Virus record (IMG/VR): IMGVR_UViG_3300025646_000225 | Span: 1 to 29,634 of that record | Source: a virus | Length of the DNA: 29,634 bases | Strand: one strand, 5' to 3' | Shown here: positions 22,366 through 29,559 of the stretch, one piece after another | Position numbering within the stretch: the stretch's first letter is position 1 | How the letters are laid out: every line of letters starts with the position of its first letter | Position numbers and translations under genes: made by a program | The notes under the pieces: generated by a model | What the model saw: only the letters and a program-made list of their open reading frames with translations | Told to the model about the DNA's origin: nothing | Database searches by the model: none

Positions 22366-24141
22366 TTAGATCATAGGCGGCATGGGCGCACCCTCGGGGG
22401 GCTGCCCAGCCGCCAAAGCCGCCAACATCATAGGATCAATCGGCGGAGCACCAGCACCCATAGCACCCATAGCATCCACAGGAGGGGCGGGCATCGGAGG
22501 CGCACCCATCGCCATCTCGTCAGGCTGTGGCTGCTCGGGGGTGGTCATAAACATCTCGGGGTTCTTCACACCAAACCCGAACTGCAACACATAGGCACCC
22601 AACTTGGCTACGTCAATAACACCAGCGGAAACAAACGGTGCCATAGCGTCCACCATCTGCAATGCAGACTGGCGACGGTACGCTTCGTTAGTCGGCTGGG
22701 TTGATCCAGCCGCCACCTCGAAATCAAACTCGCCGTCAATATAGTCACGGTCAAACGTGACCCACATCGGCTCGCCATCACGGGCAGTGATGCGAGCCAC
22801 CTGCTCGCCAGTCATAAACTGCTGGGCCAACTGAAGAACACGGCGACCCAACTTGGCGATACACGTTTCGATGACGGCCAACTTGTCCGCAGTCCTAGCG
22901 TTCTGCGCATCCTGAATCAACGCCGCCTCGGTAGCGGTGCGGCGAATCTCCGATACGCCGCCACGCATAAACTCGGTGACACCAGAAATCAATTCGATAT
23001 CAGTGCGAATCAACTCTGATTGATTGTAGAACTCTGGCGGGTTGATTAGCGCGGGGAACGGAGCAACCGCATCAGCCAACGGCATGTCGCCCTGCACAGG
23101 GACCATCACGTTATCTTCATCCGATTCCAAAGCGGCACGACCGTTTGAATCAAAGTTCGTTTCACGGTACAAATACTTGCGGGCATACCGTTTGCGATGA
23201 TTCATCATCTGGGTGCGAGTTTCATTCAACTCACGTTGCATCGGCTCAATTGCTTCCAAATCGCCCATCGGGTAGAAACAATCAGGGATGTCATAGTTCC
23301 GCAACATGACAAACGGATGACCGAACGCATACGGCTGCTTCTTCGGCTTGATCAAGAATGATTCGCCACCATCAGCAAACACCGACACCGTGTTGTTCTT
23401 CAAATCATAAAACTCGTACACATCGGCATAACCTTCGTCCTTGTCATGAATCTTGCGGGACGAAGGATCATCAGTGTAACGGGCATACGAAACCGCAGGC
23501 ACATCCTCACGGGCATTCTTGGCGTACCGTTTATCTGTACGGACATCATTCAACGTGCGACGAACACGATGACAAATCCACTTGGCATCATCCATGCTGG
23601 TCGCATCAGGGTCAACGAACACATCGAACGGAGAAACACGCTCTACGAACGGCTCATCTTTCGTGACCACCAAAGTCGTGCTAGTGACATTCTCCTCAAC
23701 ATTAGCATCCGACACATCTTCAAAGTCACCGACACGTTCCTCCTCAACATAACGGTACCCGACCTTCAACCAGCCGTGACCAACAATAAGAAAATCTTTG
23801 ACAGCGGAACGGAAATGATCTTTGAAGTTTCGGTGCCGCCACCAATAGTTCACCACCGCTTCAGCAATAACAGCCTGACCTGCATTATCAGGATTCACAG
23901 CATTCACCGTGATCTTCGGATAGTTCACCGAAATCGACGGGGCAATCACGTTCACCGTAGAGAACGCAAGGTTTACCAAAATGCGATCTTCCTCGGCGTA
24001 ATGCTCGTAATGCTTGCCTTGATACAAGTCCACCAGACGACGCCAAGTATCATCATAATATTCCTCACGCCGCCAACGCTTAGACTGCGTAATCTTCTTG
24101 CGATATTTCGCAAGAATCTCGTTATTACTAGGGCGTGCCAT
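22366..24141 (-). CDS. Portal protein
   Basis: Encodes 591 residues from ATG 24141 (TGATG overlap with the holin-like gene; an open extension upstream has no ribosome site). Helical N-terminus (NNEILAKYRKKITQSKRWRR), then VNLAFSTVNVIAPSISVNYP and VKDFLIVGHGWLKVGYRY, typical of podovirus/siphovirus portal cores. Further on come FVERVSPFDVFVDPDATSMDD and ELISGVTEFMRGGVSEIRRT, familiar portal signatures, then a Met/Pro/Gly-rich tail (MGAPPMPAPPVDAMGAMGAG). Forms the dodecameric DNA gate. Position between terminase and scaffold supports this. Confidence 0.9.
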   Translation of the reverse strand: MARPSNNEILAKYRKKITQSKRWRREEYYDDTWRRLVDLYQGKHYEHYAEEDRILVNLAFSTVNVIAPSISVNYPKITVNAVNPDNAGQAVIAEAVVNYWWRHRNFKDHFRSAVKDFLIVGHGWLKVGYRYVEEERVGDFEDVSDANVEENVTSTTLVVTKDEPFVERVSPFDVFVDPDATSMDDAKWICHRVRRTLNDVRTDKRYAKNAREDVPAVSYARYTDDPSSRKIHDKDEGYADVYEFYDLKNNTVSVFADGGESFLIKPKKQPYAFGHPFVMLRNYDIPDCFYPMGDLEAIEPMQRELNETRTQMMNHRKRYARKYLYRETNFDSNGRAALESDEDNVMVPVQGDMPLADAVAPFPALINPPEFYNQSELIRTDIELISGVTEFMRGGVSEIRRTATEAALIQDAQNARTADKLAVIETCIAKLGRRVLQLAQQFMTGEQVARITARDGEPMWVTFDRDYIDGEFDFEVAAGSTQPTNEAYRRQSALQMVDAMAPFVSAGVIDVAKLGAYVLQFGFGVKNPEMFMTTPEQPQPDEMAMGAPPMPAPPVDAMGAMGAGAPPIDPMMLAALAAGQPPEGAPMPPMI

Positions 24142-24317
24142 CAGGACTTGATATAGGTTTGGGCGACACGACCAACAAGGTTCCACACCGCAATCGCACC
24201 AGCGATAGCGGCAGCCTTGAAGAACGACACATCAAACACGGCGGCAGTCAACGGCGAAGCAGTAGCACCCGCAACAAACGTAGCAACCGCCCTGTGGAAA
24301 GCATCCTTATAGTTCAT
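24141..24317 (-). CDS. Holin-like small membrane protein
   Basis: Encodes 58 residues: MNYKDAFHRAVATFVAGATA, then a hydrophobic region continuing FFKAAAIAGAIAVWNLVGRV and ending QTYIKS. Two possible membrane segments (about 10-27 and 33-50) joined by a short loop, with Ala/Gly-rich faces, as in small r1t-type phage holins. The start overlaps the previous stop (TGATG; GGGAG upstream) and the stop overlaps the portal start. Paired with the neighbouring membrane protein it would form pores to release the endolysin. Holin is inferred from size, topology and partner; a membrane protein of other function is possible. Confidence 0.65.
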   Translation of the reverse strand: MNYKDAFHRAVATFVAGATASPLTAAVFDVSFFKAAAIAGAIAVWNLVGRVAQTYIKS

Positions 24318-24517
24318 CAGTTCTCCCTATCTAGATGCCACTCAATGTGGTCATCCAATCGGCCATCAATCTTATCAACCTTATAATCAATGCGATGCAA
24401 CAGTTCACTGTTGCGAGCATGATCCTTATTGTTTTCCCGTCGTGTCTTTTCAATCAACGTGGCAATGATGCCACTGGGGGCCAACACGGCCAACACGATC
24501 TGCAACCAAGACGCCAC
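24317..24517 (-). CDS. Membrane-anchored coiled-coil protein (holin/DUF2746-like)
   Basis: Encodes 66 residues from GTG 24517. One N-terminal membrane helix (WLQIVLAVLAPSGIIATLIE) followed by a charged helical tail (HRIDYKVDKIDGRLDDHIEW). This single-helix plus coiled-coil layout matches small proteins found in actinophage lysis regions (DUF2746- or BhlA-like). With the two-helix protein next to it, it may form a two-gene holin system. No clear Shine-Dalgarno. It lies far from the endolysin gene. Confidence 0.65.
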   Translation of the reverse strand: MASWLQIVLAVLAPSGIIATLIEKTRRENNKDHARNSELLHRIDYKVDKIDGRLDDHIEWHLDREN

Positions 24518-24523
24518 GGCAAA

Positions 24524-24739
24524 TCAATTCACACGTTCTGGCACCACGCCATTGGCCTCAGCATTGCCAAGGATATCACGTTCCCGCTCCCTGAGGGTCG
24601 CACCATGAAAGTTGTCCCTACCATAAGTAAATCCAAGGTTCACCGACTTCACATGACAGCCGAAACAAATAGCCCCCCGACGAGGAACCACATCAAACGT
24701 GAAGGTTCGGCCACAATTCTCACAGATCAAAGTACCCAT
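24524..24739 (-). CDS. Small zinc-ribbon protein
   Basis: Encodes 71 residues from ATG 24739, immediately downstream of promoter-like motif copy 4. Contains CENC (residues ~6-9) and CFGC (~26-29): two CxxC knuckles ~16 residues apart, a zinc ribbon. The remainder (NLGFTYGRDNFHGATLRERE) is charged. Similar ribbons occur in phage packaging or small regulatory proteins. It lies just after the terminase gene. Role unknown. Confidence 0.7.
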   Translation of the reverse strand: MGTLICENCGRTFTFDVVPRRGAICFGCHVKSVNLGFTYGRDNFHGATLRERERDILGNAEANGVVPERVN

Positions 24740-24761
24740 CACAAATACCGATATCGTTCTA
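24737..24761 (-). promoter_or_regulatory. Late promoter-like motif, copy 4 (after terminase)
   Basis: Reading the - strand from 24761: TAGAACG, seven bases (ATATCGG), TATTTGTG, then ATG of the zinc-ribbon gene. It sits in the 24-base gap after the terminase stop codon. No Shine-Dalgarno is present before this ATG. Confidence 0.62.
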
Positions 24762-24763
24762 AT

Positions 24764-26356
24764 CTAGCGCATATTCGACCGATTCCGCACATTGTAAGAA
24801 GAAATCGGCACCCGTCCCGGCGATTCCTCCGTCATCAAGAACTGTTCCCACCAAATCAAACTGTTCGTAGGGATCGGGGTACCAGCATCATACTCAGGCA
24901 ACCAAACATACTTCAACATCTGATTAGCAATAGCCAGCGATATCACACGGTCATCGTGTGGGCTGCCCGTCATCCTACCATTATCCTTGCGCACATAGGT
25001 ACGCAACTCCCCAATAGTCATGCTGCACAGAATCTCCAATGATTCCTCACGGATAGCGGCAGCCAACTCGTCAATCATCAACGGCTTAGAGGTGGCGCTA
25101 GTGCGCCACCCCAGAATGTCAGTAGGTTTCGCCCGAGCCTGAGCAAGTCGGCGCTGCTTATAAATATTCTTATAGCCGTACCGTTGAATAGCCTTCAGCG
25201 TGGTTAGACCGTGGTTGTTATTCTCAACGCCCAACAGGGCGTTGTTGTAAAATGAACCCAACTCTGCCAGCAACGCACCAAACAAATCGGGGGCAATGTG
25301 ACCATGCCAGTGAGCGACCACAAGACCGCTGTTGGCATCGATCACATGGGCGGAACTGAAGTCGCCGTAAGATAAACCTTCGGCAACGTCAGCCCCCACA
25401 ACGTACACGCCGTCCTCAACTGGTTCTTCCCACATGCGGAACGGCCCCTCGGATGCTTCCTTCAAACCATGCCATTCGTCGTTGTCATAAATGAAATCAC
25501 CGACAGCGGGTTCCGCAGGTTGAATCATTGCCAACACATCAACATCAAACACAGGGTTACCTGATTTGATAAACGCTTCCTCAGGCAACCTAGGGTACTC
25601 TTGATGCAACTGCCACAACGGTGTGGTCCGTTGCTTGACCTCGTACCATGCTTCGTCACGGTCACCAGCAGACCACGGGAAAAACAAACCTTTGAACAAG
25701 TTGGTTCCCGTCTGGGAACCAACCCACATCTGGTGAAAAAAGTTGCCGGAACCGTTGGCCGTGGACAACGTGATGATTCGTCCGCCGACATCAGCAATCG
25801 GCTCAATAGAAGCCCACGCTTCCTCCGAGTTCGGTAGGAACGCCATCTCGTCCACGATCACCAGATACACCGATTCGCCACGGGCAGGATCATTGCTGGA
25901 CGGTAATGATTCGACAGCCGATTCGTTATCAAACACCATCTTCAACTGGTGGTCCGTGATCTGCGATGGGCCACGTTCCTTCATCCATTGCGGTAGCCAA
26001 CGATATCCATACTTGGATTTTTGCAATAGTTTGGCGGCCTCACGCTCCGTCCGACTTAGCATGACAATAAACCTGTCAGACCAAAAAAACACAAGCCAGA
26101 AAGCGTATGCCGCCGCAAGCGTTGAAAACCCTATCTGACGGGCCTTCAGCACAATGTTGTAGCGGTTGTTGTGCCACGCTTCAATGGTTTGCTGTTGGGC
26201 TTCCCGCAACTCAAACAATATCCGACCCCGTTCAGGGTGTCGGATAAACCAGTAGTTCTCACAAAAATAGAAGAACCCTTGGACTTGTTCGTCGGGGGTG
26301 TCGCCACCTTTGCAGGAACGCCATTCACGTTCCAACAACAGTTCGTTTAGTTCCAT
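24764..26356 (-). CDS. terL: Terminase large subunit (packaging ATPase-nuclease)
   Basis: Encodes 530 residues. Seen in order: ATPase Walker A-like LKARQIGFST (70-79), Walker B YLVIVDEMAF (164-173, D169/E170), coupling motif TLSTANGSG (196-204), then the nuclease: GADVAEGLSYGDFSS (D323), GVENNNHG (E378) and SPHDDRVISLAIA (D468/D469). All parts of a working TerL are present. It cuts concatemeric DNA and drives it through the portal. No small terminase subunit is recognisable in this window. The start lies six bases after the Gly/Ser-repeat gene. A perfect 10-base-pair hairpin (25700-25723) lies within it. Confidence 0.93.
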   Translation of the reverse strand: MELNELLLEREWRSCKGGDTPDEQVQGFFYFCENYWFIRHPERGRILFELREAQQQTIEAWHNNRYNIVLKARQIGFSTLAAAYAFWLVFFWSDRFIVMLSRTEREAAKLLQKSKYGYRWLPQWMKERGPSQITDHQLKMVFDNESAVESLPSSNDPARGESVYLVIVDEMAFLPNSEEAWASIEPIADVGGRIITLSTANGSGNFFHQMWVGSQTGTNLFKGLFFPWSAGDRDEAWYEVKQRTTPLWQLHQEYPRLPEEAFIKSGNPVFDVDVLAMIQPAEPAVGDFIYDNDEWHGLKEASEGPFRMWEEPVEDGVYVVGADVAEGLSYGDFSSAHVIDANSGLVVAHWHGHIAPDLFGALLAELGSFYNNALLGVENNNHGLTTLKAIQRYGYKNIYKQRRLAQARAKPTDILGWRTSATSKPLMIDELAAAIREESLEILCSMTIGELRTYVRKDNGRMTGSPHDDRVISLAIANQMLKYVWLPEYDAGTPIPTNSLIWWEQFLMTEESPGRVPISSYNVRNRSNMR

Positions 26357-26362
26357 AGAAAG

Positions 26363-27004
26363 TTATTGCGGTACAGTATACGGCTTCCGCTTAGACCACT
26401 TGGGGGGCAGAACAACCAGCAGATCCAAAGATTCGCCAGCGTTCTTCCACTGCGCCAAAGAATACGTCCCGTTGCCAGAACTGGTAGCAGTCTTGAACGT
26501 GGTCGTGAAGGCATCCACAGACGAACCGCCCACACCAGCCCCACTAGCGGTACGCAACGACGCTTTGGCAGACACAATGCTGTGTCCACCGACACCAGAC
26601 CCGCTGGCCGTTTCAACAGCGGTACGCAAACTTGTAGCCGACTGAGAACCTGCACCAGAACCAGTAGCGGCATCGACAGCGGTACGCAAACCAGTAGCAC
26701 TGTCACCGGCTGTGGCACCGCCACTGCCGGTGGCAGTACGGGGAACAGTAACAACACCAACACTGGTGGAGGTTCCTGTGCCAGAACCGTCTGCGGTACG
26801 GAACCGTACCTTCAGACTGGTGGTGGAACTAGTGCCAACACCACTGCCGCTGGCAGTTGCGTTGACAACAACCGCACCCTGATACGAAGAAGTTGTTGAA
26901 CGGTAACCAATGTTCGGATCGGTGTATGCGTTCAGTACCTCAACGCCTTCAAACGTGACGTTGATTTGATCGTATGTGTTGGTGTCGTCATAAATCAACG
27001 ACAT
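26363..27004 (-). CDS. Gly/Ser/Thr-rich tandem-repeat protein
   Basis: Encodes 213 residues from ATG 27004 (AGGTGA upstream, two bases after the previous stop). After a 45-residue start (IYDDTNTYDQINVTFEGVEV) it consists of about six imperfect repeats of 20-24 residues on the pattern TA-x-GSG-x-G-x-x-S-x-x-x-LRTAV. The last is followed by a conserved tail (LLVVLPPKWSKRKPYTV). DNA of the repeats also recurs: GCGGTACGCAA in + orientation at 26547, 26619 and 26679. The repeats look like beta-strand/turn modules of a fibre or adhesin. It sits between fibre genes and terminase; surface exposure is inferred. Confidence 0.72.
   Translation of the reverse strand: MSLIYDDTNTYDQINVTFEGVEVLNAYTDPNIGYRSTTSSYQGAVVVNATASGSGVGTSSTTSLKVRFRTADGSGTGTSTSVGVVTVPRTATGSGGATAGDSATGLRTAVDAATGSGAGSQSATSLRTAVETASGSGVGGHSIVSAKASLRTASGAGVGGSSVDAFTTTFKTATSSGNGTYSLAQWKNAGESLDLLVVLPPKWSKRKPYTVPQ
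26547..26689. repeat. DNA repeats inside the Gly/Ser-repeat gene
   Basis: Three copies of GCGGTACGCAA at 26547-26557, 26619-26629 and 26679-26689, 72 and 60 bases apart (multiples of 3). They match the LRTAV turn of the protein repeat. In-frame spacing means copy-number change by recombination would keep the gene open. Confidence 0.6.
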
Positions 27005-27006
27005 GA

Positions 27007-27363
27007 TCAATCACCTACGTCGATCTGAACCCAACTAACAGTGTCCTCATCCCAAACATAAATCGGTCCGTCATCAGGATACGCAACGGGAGCATCCCAC
27101 AGACAAGTTGTTTCGTTCAGCACCCATGACGGATAAGGCTGTGGCGGAATAAAAGCATCACGACCCTCATCGTAGGTGTAGCCGATTCCCGCATAGTTCT
27201 TTCGAATGTTGCCGTTGTATGAAGTGCGGACACAACGCTGGCCGTGGAACTCTCCATAAAACGCTTCCCAATCAGAAACGTCGTCAACAATTTCGTATTC
27301 ATGGCGACCAACAATCACATCAGTCACAATGTTGTCATCATCTAGAAATGCGTAGTGTGCCAT
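27007..27363 (-). CDS. Conserved tail-region protein of unknown function
   Basis: Encodes 118 residues from ATG 27363 (TAATG overlap with the Gly-rich gene). The order MAHYAFLDDDNIV, WEAFYGEFHGQRCVRTSYN, RKNYAGIGYTYDEGRDAFIP, PYPSWVLNETTCLWDAPVAY and YVWDEDTVSWVQ is a pattern I know from many marine and freshwater phages, where it accompanies tail fibre genes and has no established function. It is small, acidic and aromatic with no signal or membrane segment. It could be a fibre cap, chaperone or adhesin tip. Confidence 0.75.
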   Translation of the reverse strand: MAHYAFLDDDNIVTDVIVGRHEYEIVDDVSDWEAFYGEFHGQRCVRTSYNGNIRKNYAGIGYTYDEGRDAFIPPQPYPSWVLNETTCLWDAPVAYPDDGPIYVWDEDTVSWVQIDVGD

Positions 27364-28136
27364 TAGGACCAACTCACATTCCCAGAACCAGAAGTAATAG
27401 TTGTAATTTTTTCTGCACCAGACGTAGTGGTCGAACCGCTAACGCCAGCACCCAAAGAAATAGTGTAACTCACTGGGTAGCGAAGAATAACTACGCCCGA
27501 ACCGCCAGAACGCCCTGCGCTGTTATACCCAAATTCGCCATCACCGCCACCCCCACCGCCACCTTTATTGGTCGCACCAGAAGCATTAGAGTTGCCGCCG
27601 CCACCATTGCCGCCAGAATAACTGGCGGACGGGTAACGACCAGCGGCACCACCACCAGCATAATAAACACCGTAAAACGCCGCACCGGTACCACCGTTTC
27701 GTCCAGTAGCAGCCGCACCTTTACCTCCGCCACCACCAGAATTGTTACCAGCGTTACCCTGCCCAGAAGTACCAGCCGCCGAACCACCGTTACGGAAACC
27801 ACCACCACCAGAACCACCAACAGTAGCGTTGCCACCACGGCCCGCACCTCGGCCACCACCACTGTTGCTAATTGTATTGAAAGTGGAGGTTCCACCGTTT
27901 GAACCGTTAGCCAAAGCAGGAGCGCCAGCACCTCCGCCACCTATGGCAACAGAGTAATTGGTGGAAATAGAAAGAGTGAAAGTTCCTGTACGCATACCGC
28001 CAGCACCGCCACCGCCGCCGGAACCAAGCGAATCGTCACCAGAACCACCACCACCGCCACCAGCAACAACCAGATATTCAACCTCTAACGGCGGACGACC
28101 AGCGCTGGCAACACCAGCAATAGTAGACAGACGCAT
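27363..28136 (-). CDS. Glycine-rich tail adhesin
   Basis: Encodes 257 residues. After RPPLEVEYLVVAGGGGGGSG it is dominated by glycine tracts (SGGGGGAGG, AIGGGGAGAP, NSGGGRGAGRGG, GNNSGGGGGKGAA) separated by short aromatic/Asn stretches, ending at GGSGVVILRYPV and a Ser/Thr-rich tail. This is the glycine-rich domain of phage fibre tips, likened to the polyglycine-II helix sandwich of the Salmonella phage S16 adhesin. It probably touches the host receptor, with the variable loops between glycine runs setting specificity. Start and stop overlap neighbours (TAATG on both sides). Confidence 0.8.
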   Translation of the reverse strand: MRLSTIAGVASAGRPPLEVEYLVVAGGGGGGSGDDSLGSGGGGGAGGMRTGTFTLSISTNYSVAIGGGGAGAPALANGSNGGTSTFNTISNSGGGRGAGRGGNATVGGSGGGGFRNGGSAAGTSGQGNAGNNSGGGGGKGAAATGRNGGTGAAFYGVYYAGGGAAGRYPSASYSGGNGGGGNSNASGATNKGGGGGGGDGEFGYNSAGRSGGSGVVILRYPVSYTISLGAGVSGSTTTSGAEKITTITSGSGNVSWS

Positions 28137-28657
28137 TAGGCGCTCAAATCACCAAGAGCCAACCAGTTATTTGTGGTGCGCTTGATCAACGTCACACCAC
28201 ACCATTGGGCAGACAACTTCAAATTGCCGTCCTTGGATCGAATTGTAACACCAGAACCAGCCACCAGCGTCGTCTGACCAGCACCAGCCTGCACAACTAG
28301 AATTTGTGTACCGTTGGGAAAAGCCACTGACGAATCTGGCGGAATAGTTAGTGTGTTTGCGGAAGCGTTGCTCATCTCCACCAATGTTCCTGCATCAGCA
28401 AGAACCAACGTGTAAGGTGTACCACTTTGCACTGCCCGTTGTAATTCGTTGATGTTTTCAACATCAGTCTCCAACGCATCAATCTTATAATCATGCGAAG
28501 TCGCAACCGCAGAACTATTGACACCAACCTTGGCTTGTAGTGCTTCAATAGCGTCATTAGCGTCAGCATGTTGGGTGTCATGCGGCGGACTATCAAGAGT
28601 GTCAACTGCGGTTGGATTCGTAAACGAATCCAATCCTGATGGGAAACTGGTAGCCAT
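28136..28657 (-). CDS. Tail fibre protein with shared N-terminal anchor
   Basis: Encodes 173 residues; AGGAGGT precedes ATG 28657, which overlaps the previous stop (TGATG). N-terminus MATSFPSGLDSFTNPT, SPPHDTQHADANDAIEALQA matches the start of the protein at 28872-29558 (about 24 identities over 38 positions). A short coiled coil follows (DYKIDALETDVENINELQRA), then a C-terminal beta domain (TPYTLVLADAGTLVEMSNAS, LTIPPDSSVAFPNGTQILVV, GVTIRSKDG) common at fibre ends. The likely trimer anchors on the virion through the shared N-terminus. Confidence 0.8.
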   Translation of the reverse strand: MATSFPSGLDSFTNPTAVDTLDSPPHDTQHADANDAIEALQAKVGVNSSAVATSHDYKIDALETDVENINELQRAVQSGTPYTLVLADAGTLVEMSNASANTLTIPPDSSVAFPNGTQILVVQAGAGQTTLVAGSGVTIRSKDGNLKLSAQWCGVTLIKRTTNNWLALGDLSA

Positions 28658-28875
28658 CAGTTACCTCCTGAGGGCGGATCAGGGAAATTTGCGGTAGGAC
28701 CAGCAGTCCAAGTAGCAGGGAAGTCACGCAACTGCTGACGGTACGTTTCCCATGCTTGTTTGTCGGTGGGCGCGTCAGGCAAGACCGCCCAATCAGATGC
28801 GGCGAGCAACCGGTCACGCATTTGTCGCATCTGAGTTTGTTCATCCCCAAACGTGCCTGTTAGATAACAAATCAT
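28657..28875 (-). CDS. Tail fibre assembly chaperone-like protein
   Basis: Encodes 72 residues. The core QTQMRQMRDRLLAASDWAVL, PDAPTDKQAWETYRQQLRDF matches the short phage tail-assembly-chaperone pattern (RxxRdxLLaasDWt.lpDap...WaxYRqxLRdlP) found next to fibre genes. It lies between the two fibre genes that share an anchor, overlapping both starts (ATGA, TGATG). It probably helps fold one of them or caps a fibre. Confidence 0.75.
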   Translation of the reverse strand: MICYLTGTFGDEQTQMRQMRDRLLAASDWAVLPDAPTDKQAWETYRQQLRDFPATWTAGPTANFPDPPSGGN

Positions 28876-29558
28876 GTTCCGATGTCCTCTACGATGATGT
28901 TGGTCGTGTACGCGGCAGAGGAGCCATACCGTGCTTGGTTGGTGTTGGTGTAAACACCAATGTTCAAGTAAGTTGATGATGTGCCAAGTTCGGCAGAGGT
29001 CAATACAGTGGTTTTCTCTGCGGACCTGTCGTAGAACAAAGAGTTGGAATAGCCCGATGTGTAATAGACCTCCAACAAAGTTCCTGCCGAACTGGTGCCA
29101 GTACGCAAGCGAACTTCAATATTTCCGTCGCCTGTGATCTTTTCGATGTAACCAACATTGAAGGTCACTTTGTATTTTCGTCCAGCAATCGGTGTAAATG
29201 GGCCAACCGTTAGTGCGGTTGCTTCGGCACCTGCGTTGATACCACCGTTTGCAGTTGAAGTGTTTCTGGAATAGGCGACAATACCACGGGGCATCGAATC
29301 GCCTGCCAGTTTGATATCAGTTGTGGAGTTGATATCGCCGGTCACATCCAACTTGTACGACGGCGACACATTCCCAACACCAACACGCTCATTCGCATCA
29401 TCAATATGCAACGGCGCACCATCCAACAACGCCGTTTCAATCGCCTCAACAGCATCATTCACATTCGCATGTTGAGCGCTATGGCTGGGGCTGGATAGCG
29501 AATCCGAACTGGTCGGATTCGTCAGCGTGTCCAGACTGGCAGGAAAGTTCGTTGCCAT
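28872..29558 (-). CDS. Tail fibre protein with S74-type shaft sequence
   Basis: Encodes 228 residues. Anchor: MATNFPASLDTLTNPTSSDS, SAQHANVNDAVEAIETALL. Shaft: ERVGVGNVSPSYKLDVTGDI, the repeat type of fibres that carry a peptidase S74 chaperone, but no chaperone domain follows; the protein ends in a beta-sandwich (TPIAGRKYKVTFNVGYIEKI; EVRLRTGTSSAGTLLEVYYT; YLNIGVYTNTNQARYGSSA). It likely forms a receptor-binding or decoration fibre. Start is two bases after the truncated gene's stop at the window edge; only a weak ribosome site (TTGGAC) is seen. Confidence 0.8.
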   Translation of the reverse strand: MATNFPASLDTLTNPTSSDSLSSPSHSAQHANVNDAVEAIETALLDGAPLHIDDANERVGVGNVSPSYKLDVTGDINSTTDIKLAGDSMPRGIVAYSRNTSTANGGINAGAEATALTVGPFTPIAGRKYKVTFNVGYIEKITGDGNIEVRLRTGTSSAGTLLEVYYTSGYSNSLFYDRSAEKTTVLTSAELGTSSTYLNIGVYTNTNQARYGSSAAYTTNIIVEDIGT

Positions 29559-29559
29559 A

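Noticed and set aside
24142-24186. 15-residue N-terminal extension of the portal
   Set aside because: It overlaps the holin-like gene in another frame and lacks a start signal; the TGATG junction supports ATG 24141.
27363-28136. GC-rich triplet runs as a possible CRISPR or satellite repeat
   Set aside because: The runs are glycine codons of one intact frame; there are no regular repeat-spacer units.
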